Source of the DNA: a bacterium
Lineage (GTDB): Bacteria > Actinomycetota > Acidimicrobiia > Acidimicrobiales > Bin134
Assembly (NCBI GenBank): GCA_026708015.1
Contig: JAPOVT010000007.1
Location: 6,425 to 70,424, forward strand
DNA: 64,000 nt
Direction: 5' to 3'
The position numbers were made by a program, and so were the translations under genes. Below are positions 24,868-33,719 of this stretch, piece by piece. The notes under the pieces were generated by a model. That model did no database searches, was not told the DNA's origin, and worked only from the letters and a program-made list of their open reading frames with translations. The first letter of the stretch is position 1. Every line of letters begins with the position of its first letter.

Positions 24868-24935
24868 ATCACGCTCTCGATTTCTCGTTAGTGAGACCCC
24901 GTTCCATATCAGGATCAGGCTCTCGGTTTCTCGTT
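24868..24935 (-). repeat. Duplicated 22-bp gene-end sequence between dehydrogenase and MttB-like gene
   Basis: Bases 24868-24889 and 24914-24935 match at 20 of 22 positions in direct orientation. The right copy covers the last codons and stop of the dehydrogenase (NEKPRA-stop). The left copy repeats that ending just before the MttB-family start. The shared ccatatca flank suggests a small tandem duplication of about 46 bp. Confidence 0.7.
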
Positions 24936-27347
24936 GTCGGGGTCGTAGGCCGGGCCGTCGAGCACCATCGCCGGTCGCCGGTCGCTCATCAGCTGCACCT
25001 CGAAGCGGGTGCCCGGTGCTTTGTACTGGGGCTTCACGTAGGCGAAGGCCAAGCCGCGCCCGGTGGTGTGGCCCCAGGTGCCCGATGTGGTTAGGCCGAT
25101 GAGCTCGTCGCCGTCGTACACCGGCTCGTTGCCCCGGCAGTCGTTGTCGGTGGTGTCCACCTCGCAGTACACGAGGATCATCTCGATGTCATCGCCCATA
25201 GCCAGCCGTTCCTCGGAGGCCTCCTTGCCCTGGAACTCGCCCGACCAGTCCACGAACCGGCCCAAGTCGGCCTCCACCGGAGTGATCTCGGTGGTGAGCT
25301 CGAAGCCCATCGCCTTGTAGGCCTTCTCGATGCGCATGGTGTTCATGGCGTAGGCGCCGTAGTGGACCATGCCGAGAGGCTCCCCCGACTCCACCAGGGC
25401 GTCGTACAGCTCGGCAGTGTGCTCCTGGAAGTGGTGCAGTTCCCAGCCCAGCTCGCCCACATACGACACCCGCAAGGCCAGACACGGCACCCCGGCGACA
25501 TTGATCTCTTGGCCGGTGAGCCAGCGGAACCCGGGCGCCTCCAGCTCGGCATCAGTGAGGGGGGCCAAGATTTTGCGGGACAGGGGGCCGGAAACGGCCA
25601 AGATGCCCATGTCGTCGGTACGGTCGAGAACGGTCACGTCCTCGCCGTCGGCAACATGGTGGGTCAACCAGTCCCGATCATGGAACTGCCCGACAATGGC
25701 AGAGTTCAGGTAGAACCGGTCTGGAGCCAGCCGGGTGATGGTCATCTCGGTCTCGATGCCGCCCAGGGTGGTCAGGAAGTGGGTGAGGCGCATCCCCCCG
25801 TCTTTGGCCGGCATCCGATTGGCGGTCAGGCGGTCGAGAAGCGCCTCGGCGTCGGCCCCGGTCACCTCGAACTTGGAGAAGGCGGTGAGATCGGCGATGC
25901 CAGCCCGCGCCCGGGTGGCCCGGCACTCGGCGCCCACGATGTCGAAGGCGTTGGAGTGGCGGAAGGTGTGGGCCTCAGGCTCTCCGTAATACTGCGGGCG
26001 CTCCCAGCCGAAGATCTCCATCCACTGGGCCTGCCGAGCGTCGAGCCGGTCGTAAATGGGATCGGTCTTCTGGGGGCGGCCGGCGAAGCGCTGCTCGCCG
26101 GGCAGGCGGGTGGCGTACATCTCGTGGAATTCGTCGATGGCCTTCTCGATGGCGTAGCGGCCGGTCGGGCCGCAGTGGTCGCCGAATCGACGGGGGTCCA
26201 TCTCGGCCACGTTGATCTCGGTCTGGCCGTGCACCATCCACTGGGCCAAGTACTTGCCCGCGCCCGGACCCTGGGTGATGCCAATGGACGCCCCTGCGCA
26301 CAGCCAGTAGTTCCGCAGCCCGGGGGCCGGCCCCATGAGGTAGCCGGAGTCGGGGGTGTGGGTGATCGGCCCGCTGACCACGGTTTTTATTCCTGCGTCA
26401 GCAAAGGCGGGGATGCGTTTGCCGGCTTCAATCAGCCAGGGCATGAGCTGGTCGAGGTCGGGCGGCGTCAGGTAGAAGTGCTTGTCCCAGTCGATGCCCT
26501 CCAGCCCGTACGTTTGGGCGTTTTCCCGCTCGTAGGGGCCGACCAGCAGCGAGTCGATCTCGCGCCGGTAATAGGCCGACGCTCGGGGGTCGCGGATCAC
26601 CGGCGGGTCGAAGTCGCCCAGTTCCTTCATCTCGGCCATGGGCTCGGTGATGAGGTACTGGTGGATCACCGACACGATGGGCACGTCCAGGCCCACCATG
26701 GCGCCGAGCTGGGGGGCGTAGCACCCGGCCGCGTTCACCACGTGCTCAGCCACGATTCGGTGGGTCTCGCCGCCCACTTCGCAGACCAGCTCCCAACGGT
26801 GATCGGGAAGCTGGTTCATATCGGTGACCAGCGTGTTGCGATAGACCTCGCCGCCCAACTGCCGGGCCCCTTTGACCATGGCCTGGGTCACGCTGGACGG
26901 ATCAGTCCAGCCGTCGTTGGGGGTCCAGCACCCCATCAGCACGTCGGACACGTCCATGAACGGCCAGTGGTCGAGGATCTCCTTGGGCTCGATTAGGTGG
27001 TTCTCCACCCCCACCAGATCGAGCATCCCGCTCACGTAGCGGAACCAGTCCACCTGATGGCGGTCGAGGGCCAGGCGAATGGCCCCGGTGCCGTGCCAAC
27101 CGCTGGCCAGCCCAGTCTCGGCTTCGATGCTGTCGTAGAGGTCGGGGGCCACCTGGTGGCACTTGGCCATGTTCAGACTGCCGATGAAGTGGGGGATGAG
27201 GCCCGCGGCATGCCAGGTGGAGCCCGAGCACAGCTCTCCCTTCTCCACCAGCACGGTGTCGGTCCAACCCTCGTGGGCCAGGTAGTAGAAGAGGCCCGCG
27301 CCCATGGCCCCGCCGCCGATGATCACAACCTGGACTTCGTCGCGCAC
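24915..27347 (-). CDS. Dimethylglycine/sarcosine dehydrogenase-like FAD protein with GcvT domain
   Basis: The 810-residue protein has an N-terminal DAO-type FAD fold (VVIIGGGAMGAGLFYYLAHE) with GSTWHAAGL, whose His is the usual covalent flavin site in dimethylglycine and sarcosine dehydrogenases. The second half is a folate-binding aminomethyltransferase domain (FSKFEVTGADAEALLDRLTA ... VPCLALRVSYVGELGWELH ... GTWGHTTGRGLAFAYVK). The enzyme should oxidise an N-methyl group and pass the one-carbon unit to tetrahydrofolate. It lies 18 bases behind a paralogue of the same architecture and before the MttB-family gene. Confidence 0.92.
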   Translation of the reverse strand: MRDEVQVVIIGGGAMGAGLFYYLAHEGWTDTVLVEKGELCSGSTWHAAGLIPHFIGSLNMAKCHQVAPDLYDSIEAETGLASGWHGTGAIRLALDRHQVDWFRYVSGMLDLVGVENHLIEPKEILDHWPFMDVSDVLMGCWTPNDGWTDPSSVTQAMVKGARQLGGEVYRNTLVTDMNQLPDHRWELVCEVGGETHRIVAEHVVNAAGCYAPQLGAMVGLDVPIVSVIHQYLITEPMAEMKELGDFDPPVIRDPRASAYYRREIDSLLVGPYERENAQTYGLEGIDWDKHFYLTPPDLDQLMPWLIEAGKRIPAFADAGIKTVVSGPITHTPDSGYLMGPAPGLRNYWLCAGASIGITQGPGAGKYLAQWMVHGQTEINVAEMDPRRFGDHCGPTGRYAIEKAIDEFHEMYATRLPGEQRFAGRPQKTDPIYDRLDARQAQWMEIFGWERPQYYGEPEAHTFRHSNAFDIVGAECRATRARAGIADLTAFSKFEVTGADAEALLDRLTANRMPAKDGGMRLTHFLTTLGGIETEMTITRLAPDRFYLNSAIVGQFHDRDWLTHHVADGEDVTVLDRTDDMGILAVSGPLSRKILAPLTDAELEAPGFRWLTGQEINVAGVPCLALRVSYVGELGWELHHFQEHTAELYDALVESGEPLGMVHYGAYAMNTMRIEKAYKAMGFELTTEITPVEADLGRFVDWSGEFQGKEASEERLAMGDDIEMILVYCEVDTTDNDCRGNEPVYDGDELIGLTTSGTWGHTTGRGLAFAYVKPQYKAPGTRFEVQLMSDRRPAMVLDGPAYDPDNEKPRA

Positions 27348-27365
27348 CGCTGGCCGCTCCTTGGC

Positions 27366-29807
27366 TTAGAGTCGAACCCGCTCTTTGCGGGGATCGTAGA
27401 ACGAACGTATGGATGCGGTGGCGGCGATGGGCACCCCGGCCACCTCGATCTCGAAGCGCCCGGCCTCCACCCAGTCCTTGGTGACGCCATCGACGCATTC
27501 CACATAGCCCAGGGCCAGCGCCCGTTTCTCGGTGTAGCTCCACATCCCGCTGCTGGTGCGGCCCACCAACTGGCCATCGCAGTAGATGGGCTCATCGTGG
27601 TACAAGAGCCAATCAGGGTCCTCCAGCCGGAACTTGATGAGCCGCTTGGTGCGGGGCCCCTCCCGCTGGGCGGCCAGCGCGTCGCGGCCCCGGAAACCGC
27701 CGGCCTTGTCCCAAGCCACCGCAAACCCCAGCCCGGCCTCCAACGGGGTGTCCTCATCGGTGATGTCATGGCCCCAGTGGCAGTAGGCCGCCTCCATGCG
27801 CAGCGTGTTCATGGCGTGGTAGCCAGCGTGGCGCAATCCCAATGGCGATCCCGCGTCCACCACCGCATCGTGCAGAGCGACTGCGTGTTCGTTAGGCACA
27901 TAGAGCTCCCAGCCCAGCTCGCCCACATAGGTCATGCGCAGCGCCAAAGCCTCCACTCCGGCAACGCACAGATCCTGGGCGGTGCCGAACGGGAAGCCGT
28001 CGTTGCCGAGATCGGCGTCGCAAAGCTGGCTCAGCGCGGCCCGGGAGTTAGGTCCCATCACGCCCAGCACGGCGTAGTGGTCGGTGACGTCTTCGATGAC
28101 CACATCTCGGCCCCGAGCCGCCCGCCGCAGCCAAGCCCAATCGCGGGTGGCGGTAGCCGCCGAGGTGACCACCCAATAGGAGTTCTCCCCCCGGCGGGTC
28201 ACGGTGAGGTCGGCTTCGATACCGCCGCAGTCGTTGAGCCACTGGGTATACACCGCCCGCCCCACTGGCACGTCCACCTCGTTGGCGCACACCCAGTTGA
28301 GCAGGGCCATGGCATCAGGGCCTTCCACGGTGAACTTGGCGAACGAAGTCTGGTCGAACAAGCCCACCGCGTTGCGGACCGCTTCACATTCGTCTCCGCT
28401 GGCCTCGAACCAGTTCTGCGGCCCCCAGCTGTAGCGGTATTCCCGCTCTTGGCCGGGAGCGGCGTACCAGTTGGGCCGCTCCCACCCCCCGACCTCGCCG
28501 AACACCGCTCCGGCTGCGTCGATGCGCTCGTGCAGCGGCGACCGGCGGATGTTCCGAGCGGTCTCGTACTGGCGGAACGGCCAGTGCATGGCATACAACA
28601 GCCCCAGGCTCTCAGGGATGCGGGCATCGAGATAGGCGGGCTCGCACTGGAACCCGAATGAGCGGCGGATGTCCACCATCGACAAGTCCATGGGCGGGTG
28701 GTCGTCGACGATCCAGTCGGCCAGCACCCAGCCCACCCCGCCAGCCGACTGAATGCCCACCGAGTTGAACCCGGCGGCCACAAAGCAGCGGTCCACCTCG
28801 GGGGATTCGCCCAGGTAGTACACCCCGTCGGGGGTGAAGGCCTCGGGGCCGTTGAAGAAGAGTTGAAGGCCGGCCTCCCCCAGTACGGGCATGCGATGGA
28901 TGGCCCGCTCGAAGATCGGCCCGACGTGTTCCCAGTCCTCGGGCAGGGTCTTGAACTGGAGGTCGCGGGGGATGCCGTCGAGGTTCCAGACCTTGCCCCG
29001 GGGCTCGAAGAAGCCGGCCATCAGCTTGCCGGTCTCCTCTTTGAAGTAGGTGTAGTTGGACGGGTCGCGCACCGTGGGCATATTGGGATACGCACCATCG
29101 ACTGGTTCGGTGACGATGTAGAAGTGCTCGCAGGCCTGCACCGGCACGCTCACCCCGGCGGTGGCAGCCAGCTGGCGGGTCCAAATCCCGGCGGCCAACA
29201 CCACGGTCTCGGCCTCTACCCGACCCGCCTCAGTGTCCACCCCTACCGCCCGGCCGTCTTCCACCACCACCCCGGTCACCGCGGTGCCCTGGACGATCCG
29301 GGCGCCTGCGGCCCGAGCCCCCTTGGCCAGCGCCATGGTGGTGTCCACCGGAGAGGTAACCCCGTCTCGGGGAATGAACAGCGCACCCACCAGGTCGTCG
29401 ATGTTGAGCAGCGGGCACAGCTCGAGGGCTTCGTCAAGGTCGATCTGACGGATGTCCACTCCCACGGTCCGGGCCATGGACATGCCCCGCAGCAGCTCCT
29501 CCCACCGCTCCTCATCGGCGGCCACCGAAATGGAACCCGGCGCTCGATAGCCGGTGGCCTGGCCGGTTTCGACCTCGAGCTCTTCGAACAGCTGGGCCGA
29601 GTAGGTGGCCAACCGGGTGAGGCTGTGGCTCGACTTGAGCTGGCTCACCAGCCCCGCGGCGTGCCAGGTGGTGCCGCTGGTGAGTTGTCCCTGCTCGATG
29701 AGCAGCACATCGGTAACCCCGCGGCGGGTGAGGTGGTACGCGATGGAACAGCCGACGATCCCGCCGCCAACAATGACTACCTGAGCCCGGTCGCCAAGCT
29801 CAGCCAT
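27366..29807 (-). CDS. Dimethylglycine/sarcosine dehydrogenase-like FAD protein with GcvT domain (first of tandem pair)
   Basis: The 813-residue protein is the first gene of the minus-strand unit. The FAD fold begins VVIVGGGIVGCSIAYHLTRR and the covalent-flavin motif is GTTWHAAGLVSQL. The C-terminal folate domain has FAKFTVEGPDAMALLNWVCA, MTYVGELGWELYVPNEHA and RTSSGMWSYTEKRALALGYV. It shares the layout of the downstream paralogue but is well diverged, which suggests sequential demethylations (for example dimethylglycine then sarcosine) rather than a recent duplication. Confidence 0.92.
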   Translation of the reverse strand: MAELGDRAQVVIVGGGIVGCSIAYHLTRRGVTDVLLIEQGQLTSGTTWHAAGLVSQLKSSHSLTRLATYSAQLFEELEVETGQATGYRAPGSISVAADEERWEELLRGMSMARTVGVDIRQIDLDEALELCPLLNIDDLVGALFIPRDGVTSPVDTTMALAKGARAAGARIVQGTAVTGVVVEDGRAVGVDTEAGRVEAETVVLAAGIWTRQLAATAGVSVPVQACEHFYIVTEPVDGAYPNMPTVRDPSNYTYFKEETGKLMAGFFEPRGKVWNLDGIPRDLQFKTLPEDWEHVGPIFERAIHRMPVLGEAGLQLFFNGPEAFTPDGVYYLGESPEVDRCFVAAGFNSVGIQSAGGVGWVLADWIVDDHPPMDLSMVDIRRSFGFQCEPAYLDARIPESLGLLYAMHWPFRQYETARNIRRSPLHERIDAAGAVFGEVGGWERPNWYAAPGQEREYRYSWGPQNWFEASGDECEAVRNAVGLFDQTSFAKFTVEGPDAMALLNWVCANEVDVPVGRAVYTQWLNDCGGIEADLTVTRRGENSYWVVTSAATATRDWAWLRRAARGRDVVIEDVTDHYAVLGVMGPNSRAALSQLCDADLGNDGFPFGTAQDLCVAGVEALALRMTYVGELGWELYVPNEHAVALHDAVVDAGSPLGLRHAGYHAMNTLRMEAAYCHWGHDITDEDTPLEAGLGFAVAWDKAGGFRGRDALAAQREGPRTKRLIKFRLEDPDWLLYHDEPIYCDGQLVGRTSSGMWSYTEKRALALGYVECVDGVTKDWVEAGRFEIEVAGVPIAATASIRSFYDPRKERVRL

Positions 29808-30119
29808 CCCACCCCATTAGGCCGCTCCAGTGATGCGAGGTTTATGTTTGCCGTCAATTGCACCCCCTGAACCACACCTCCAGAGGCTGCTCCCGCTTTA
29901 CAAAATTGCCAGCGGATTCACCGGCGAGCCGGTGCCGTAGCGTAACACCAGCGGAGCGCAAACGTATTGGAATTCCCAGCGGCCCAATTGCAGGACCGCT
30001 CCCGGTAGGCAGCGTACTCTTCCGCGGTCGGCGGCGTGCGATCACTCAGTCCCATAAGTCAGTCTCTATCACGAAAGCTCGTCTACAACCCACGGTGGCT
30101 TTATCACCAAAAGTGCTGT
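29808..30119. other. Intergenic stretch between dehydrogenase and VapB, no gene seen
   Basis: About 310 bases upstream of both divergent units. No coding pattern, tRNA or strong hairpin was found. It must hold the promoter of the dehydrogenase operon, but no hexamer pair stands out on the minus strand. AT content rises towards the VapB start. Confidence 0.5.
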
Positions 30120-30125
30120 TATGAT
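30120..30125 (+). promoter_or_regulatory. Candidate -10 box for vapBC, suggesting leaderless mRNA
   Basis: TATGAT lies 8 bases before the VapB ATG at 30134, and no Shine-Dalgarno sequence precedes that ATG. Transcription would begin at or near the start codon. Leaderless transcripts are common in actinobacteria. The -35 region is weak (ggcttt at a 17-base spacing). Confidence 0.4.
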
Positions 30126-30133
30126 GTAGCTTC

Positions 30134-30382
30134 ATGCGTACGCAGATTGCCCTAGAGCCTGAACAACACGCTGGAGTAAAGCGAAAGGCCGCTGAGCTGG
30201 GCATCAGCATGGCCGAATATATTCGCCGACTCGTTGAACGCGATCTCGCTGCCCCCAGATCCCAGGCCGACATTTCCGACATATTCGCACTGGGAGGTTC
30301 TGGGGGCAGCGATATTGCCGCGGAGGGCAAATCGGCAATTGCCGAGGCGGTTGAAGCGGACTGGATTCGACGCACGCGATGA
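30134..30382 (+). CDS. vapB: Ribbon-helix-helix antitoxin (VapB-like)
   Basis: The 82-residue protein starts with a ribbon-helix-helix DNA-binding fold (RTQIALEPEQHAGVKRKAAE, then MAEYIRRLVERDL). Its acidic C-terminal tail ends in EAVEADWIRRTR, suited to wrap the toxin. The stop overlaps the PIN-domain start (ATGA at 30379-30382), so the two are translationally coupled, as in VapBC modules. It should repress its own operon and neutralise the toxin. Confidence 0.88.
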   Translation: MRTQIALEPEQHAGVKRKAAELGISMAEYIRRLVERDLAAPRSQADISDIFALGGSGGSDIAAEGKSAIAEAVEADWIRRTR

Positions 30383-30795
30383 CCATTTTCGTCGACACAT
30401 CGGTTTGGTACGCCGCTGCCGACGCAGACGACGTCAGTCACAAACAGGCCACGTCTCTGTTGGAGAGATTCGACGGCCGACTGCTAACCAGCGATCACGT
30501 TTTGGTTGAGACTTGGCTCCTTACCCGTAGGCGTCTGGGAAGCGCACTTGCCGAAACACTGGTGAATGCCATCCGCGAGGGACGTTCCCAAGTGGAGCTG
30601 ACCACGCTCGCCGACCTCCAAGTCGCCGCCCAGATCCACGAGGCGTTCCCGGACCAGGGCTTCTCAATCGTCGACCGCACAAGCTGGGTGATCATGCAGC
30701 GCCTCGGCGTGCATGAGGCGCTCGCCTTCGACCGGGACTACTCGATATTCCGATTCGGCCGCGACCGGCGCGGAAGCTTCACGGTCCACAGTTAG
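30379..30795 (+). CDS. vapC: PIN-domain ribonuclease toxin (VapC-like)
   Basis: The 138-residue PIN domain begins MTIFVDTSVW with catalytic D6. E44 lies in HVLVETWLL, D99 in SIVDRTSW and D118/D120 in AFDRDYSIF, the acidic set that binds Mg2+ for RNA cleavage. It is coupled to the VapB-like antitoxin. The stop codon interlocks with that of the convergent P450 gene (30792-30795). Mycobacterial VapCs cut tRNA or rRNA; the target here is unknown. Confidence 0.9.
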   Translation: MTIFVDTSVWYAAADADDVSHKQATSLLERFDGRLLTSDHVLVETWLLTRRRLGSALAETLVNAIREGRSQVELTTLADLQVAAQIHEAFPDQGFSIVDRTSWVIMQRLGVHEALAFDRDYSIFRFGRDRRGSFTVHS

Positions 30796-31991
30796 CTGAG
30801 AGCTACCGGAAGACGGCTCAGGCCTCTCAGGGTGATGCGGGGCTTCCAGGGAGGGTCGACTTCGGTCGGGGTCCAGGTTTCGAAGCGGTCGAGCAGGCCA
30901 GCGAGCACCACATGGCCTTCGAGGCGGGCCAGTGATGCCCCCAGGCAGTAGTGGATGCCCGAGCCAAACGACAGCAGCGGTGCTTCCTGTCGACCGATGT
31001 CGAACCGATCGGGAGCGTCTATAGCTTCGGGATCGCGGTTGGCCGCCCCCAGGAGCATCAGCACCATGCTTCCCTTGGCGATGGCGTGCCCGCCGATCTC
31101 CACGTCCTCGAAGGTGTAGCGGGCGTCCACCTGCACGGGAGGCTGAAAGCGCAGCACCTCGTTCACCGCGCCAGGCACCAGCGACCGATCGGCCCGCAGC
31201 CGGGCCAGCTCGTCGGGATGCCGGATGAGCGTGTCAACCATGTTGCCAATCAGGTTGGTGGTGGTCTCGAAACCCGCGGCGTAGATCAGCGACAGCGTGA
31301 GCCCGATCTCTCGCTGGGTGAGCCGGTCCTCGCCGTCGCTGGCCGCAATCAGCGCAGATAGCAGGTCGTCGCGGGGCTCGATCCGCCGCCGGTCGATCAG
31401 ATCGTCGAAGTACGCCTTTACCTTGACTCCCGAGGCCTCCGCTCGTTCCTGCTCTTCGGCGCTTTGGTTCGGCTCAAGGGAGCCGGCCAGATCCGACACC
31501 AATGGACGCAGCCAATCGCGGTCGGACCGGGGAACCCCCACCAGTTCGCTGATGACATTGGCCGGCAGGGGAAACGCCAACTGATCCATCAGATCTCCCC
31601 CACCGGAGGCGGCCAGCGAATCCAGCAGCTCGGAGGTCATTTCCTCCACCGCGGTCCGCAGGCCTTCAACCCGTCGAGGGGTGAACGCCCGGCTGACCAG
31701 AGAGCGCAGGCGAGTGTGGTCGGGAGGGTTCAAGAACAAGAAGGTCCGCTCTTCGTTGGGAGTTCGCACTCTCTCAGCAGTGAGCGTCGGAACCTCGTCT
31801 CCGGGTTCGGCGTTGCCCATCCGGTGATCCCGCAGTGCCATTCGACAGTCCTCGTACCGGGTGAGCACCCAATAGTCGGCGAAGCTCAGCTTGTGTACCG
31901 GCGCCGTCTCCCGAAGTTCCCGCAGCAGCGGATAGGGATCGGCGTACACCTCCGGATCGGTGACGATCCGAAGCAGCAGCTCGTCGCTCAT
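30792..31991 (-). CDS. Cytochrome P450
   Basis: The start at 31991 (MSDELLLRIVTDPEVY) overlaps the SDR stop as ATGA; the longer frame has no support. The 399-residue product has the I-helix AAGFETTTNLIG, ExxR as EVLRFQPP and the haem loop LSFGSGIHYCLGASLARLEG with its cysteine ligand. It is co-transcribed with the SDR, which may process the hydroxylated product. It is distinct in sequence from the P450 at 10300. No dedicated redox partner is adjacent. Confidence 0.93.
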   Translation of the reverse strand: MSDELLLRIVTDPEVYADPYPLLRELRETAPVHKLSFADYWVLTRYEDCRMALRDHRMGNAEPGDEVPTLTAERVRTPNEERTFLFLNPPDHTRLRSLVSRAFTPRRVEGLRTAVEEMTSELLDSLAASGGGDLMDQLAFPLPANVISELVGVPRSDRDWLRPLVSDLAGSLEPNQSAEEQERAEASGVKVKAYFDDLIDRRRIEPRDDLLSALIAASDGEDRLTQREIGLTLSLIYAAGFETTTNLIGNMVDTLIRHPDELARLRADRSLVPGAVNEVLRFQPPVQVDARYTFEDVEIGGHAIAKGSMVLMLLGAANRDPEAIDAPDRFDIGRQEAPLLSFGSGIHYCLGASLARLEGHVVLAGLLDRFETWTPTEVDPPWKPRITLRGLSRLPVALS

Positions 31992-32905
31992 GGGCGGGGG
32001 CTGTGGACCCGGCCGAAGGTGTAGGCGTCGGGCCAACCCCGCTCGGCGAGGTTGGCCTCTTGGCGGGCGATAGCGGTGGGGATGTCGGCCGGTTGCCAGC
32101 CATCCACCAGCGACTCGCCCATCAGGTCGAGCACCGGCCGGTTGAGCTCCACCAAGAGTTGGAGGCTGAAGGCGATGCGGCCGGTGAGCACATCGGGATC
32201 ACCGGCGAGCAGGGCCAGGGCGGCCTCGGCCATGGTCTCAAGCGGCTCGTACATGCCCTCGTCAATCCATCCAGCCTCAACCAGCGCCGGGGTAGCTATG
32301 GCGGCCTGGGGAGTGAGGGCGTTCACCGACACTCCCTGGCCTTCGCATTCGCTGGCCGCAGACACGGTCAGCTTGTTGAGAGCTGCCTTGGGCGCTCCGT
32401 AGACGAAGCCGGCCTTGGAGGGCTTGCTGGTGGGGAACGGAGGTCCGGGAGGCAGTTCGGCGGAGAAAGTGGTGAGGTTCAAGATCGACCCGCTGCCCCG
32501 CTCGCGCATGCCGCCAATGACCGCCTTCATCAGCTCCCAGGGCGCCCATAGATTCACTTGCAGGCTCAGCTCAAGCTGCTTGGGGCTAACCTCCTCGAAC
32601 GGGCGGTAGCCGTTCATCGCGGCGTTGTTCACTAACAGGTCGATGGGGCCGAACGCCTCTGTGGTTCTCGGTACCAATTCCGTGCGGGTGCCCGACGGGT
32701 CACTGAGGTCGGACGGGAGCACCAGGCACTCTCCGCCGAATGCCTCGATGCGGTCTTTGGTGGCAGCCAACCCCTGTTCATCACGAGCGGTGATTGCCAC
32801 GCTGGCTCCTTCGGCGGCCAAACGCAGCGCGATCGCGGTGCCCGTGCCTCCCTTGCTGGCTCCGGTGACCAGCGCAACCTTGCCCTCACAAGCCCGTTCT
32901 GCCAT
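31988..32905 (-). CDS. Short-chain dehydrogenase/reductase (SDR)
   Basis: The start at 32905 is supported by GGAAGG 5 bases upstream; the much longer open frame upstream is antisense to the phosphoesterase. The 305-residue product has the cofactor motif VALVTGASKGGTGTAIALRL, LVNNAAMNGY, the catalytic serine region NLTTFSAE and YGAPK supplying the Tyr-Lys pair. The last 60 residues extend past the usual SDR length. It is translationally coupled to the P450. Confidence 0.9.
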   Translation of the reverse strand: MAERACEGKVALVTGASKGGTGTAIALRLAAEGASVAITARDEQGLAATKDRIEAFGGECLVLPSDLSDPSGTRTELVPRTTEAFGPIDLLVNNAAMNGYRPFEEVSPKQLELSLQVNLWAPWELMKAVIGGMRERGSGSILNLTTFSAELPPGPPFPTSKPSKAGFVYGAPKAALNKLTVSAASECEGQGVSVNALTPQAAIATPALVEAGWIDEGMYEPLETMAEAALALLAGDPDVLTGRIAFSLQLLVELNRPVLDLMGESLVDGWQPADIPTAIARQEANLAERGWPDAYTFGRVHSPRP

Positions 32906-32975
32906 AGCCTTGCCTTCCGGTGAAAAATTATGTGCGAGCCTACGCCGACGAGTTGACCCGAGGACTACTGGCAAC

Positions 32976-33719
32976 ATGACCGACAACCAACTCCAACCAC
33001 GCCGAACCCTCTCCCTGCTGCACACGTCGGACTGCCATTTGGGCACCTCACCAGCTCGACGACAAGAGGCCGCCTTTGCCGCCGCCATGGACCTGGCCAT
33101 TGCGGAAGATGTGGACGCAGTCATCATCTCCGGCGACCTGTTCGACCACAATCGGGTGGGCGATGACGTGCTGAGCTGGGCCGCCGATCAACTGGCTCGC
33201 CTGTCGTGCCCGGCGGTGATGATCGCCGGCAATCACGACGCCCACCCGGAATCGTCAGTGCTCCACCGGTTCAGCCCCCACATCCAAGACCTCCCGATCA
33301 CCATCCTCGACTCCCTGGAGGGAACCACCACTCACCTCCCCGAGCTGGAACTCACCGTCTGGGGTAAGTCGATGGATGACCACCACCCCGGATTCCACCC
33401 CCTCGACGGGCTTCCCGTACGCCCCAAGGACGGCTGGTGCGTGGCCATGGGCCACGGCCTGGTCATGCCCGACGAGACGCCGTCGTACCGCTCGTCACCC
33501 ATCTACCCCAGCCATCTCGACGCCCTCGACTGGGACTACGTCGCCCTCGGCCACATCCACCGCCACATGGTTATCCGGGAATCACCCTCCGTGGTCGCCT
33601 ACTCCGGCGCCACCGCGGAATCGCTGGAAGGCGACCCCGCTGTACTGCTCGTGAGCCTCGATCCCGACTCCGGTGTCTCGTTGACCCTGCGGGAGTTGGC
33701 GCCCAGTCCCATCGCTTAA
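32976..33719 (+). CDS. Metallophosphoesterase (SbcD/Mre11-like or DNA repair exonuclease family)
   Basis: The ATG at 32976 gives a 247-residue calcineurin-type phosphoesterase. The metal motifs are LHTSDCHLG, IISGDLFDHN, IAGNHDAHPES, AMGHGLVM and ALGHIHRH, which cover the canonical D-x-H, GD, GNH-D/E and GHxH set. The layout is closest to small SbcD-like nucleases, yet no SbcC ATPase is next to it. It starts about 70 bases from the divergent SDR. The stop codon interlocks with that of the convergent SMP-30 gene (TTAA). Confidence 0.88.
   Translation: MTDNQLQPRRTLSLLHTSDCHLGTSPARRQEAAFAAAMDLAIAEDVDAVIISGDLFDHNRVGDDVLSWAADQLARLSCPAVMIAGNHDAHPESSVLHRFSPHIQDLPITILDSLEGTTTHLPELELTVWGKSMDDHHPGFHPLDGLPVRPKDGWCVAMGHGLVMPDETPSYRSSPIYPSHLDALDWDYVALGHIHRHMVIRESPSVVAYSGATAESLEGDPAVLLVSLDPDSGVSLTLRELAPSPIA

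Noticed and set aside
24915-29807. The two dehydrogenase genes as a recent tandem duplication or assembly duplicate
   Set aside because: They share architecture and motifs but differ throughout in residue sequence, so they are old paralogues.
30792-31991. The P450 and SDR placed in one system with the adjacent VapBC pair
   Set aside because: They are convergent with VapBC, share only interlocked stop codons, and have unrelated functions.
32976-33719. Metallophosphoesterase called as sbcD
   Set aside because: The motifs fit the wider Mre11/SbcD-like family, but the chain is short (247 aa) and no sbcC lies next to it, so the gene symbol is not supported.
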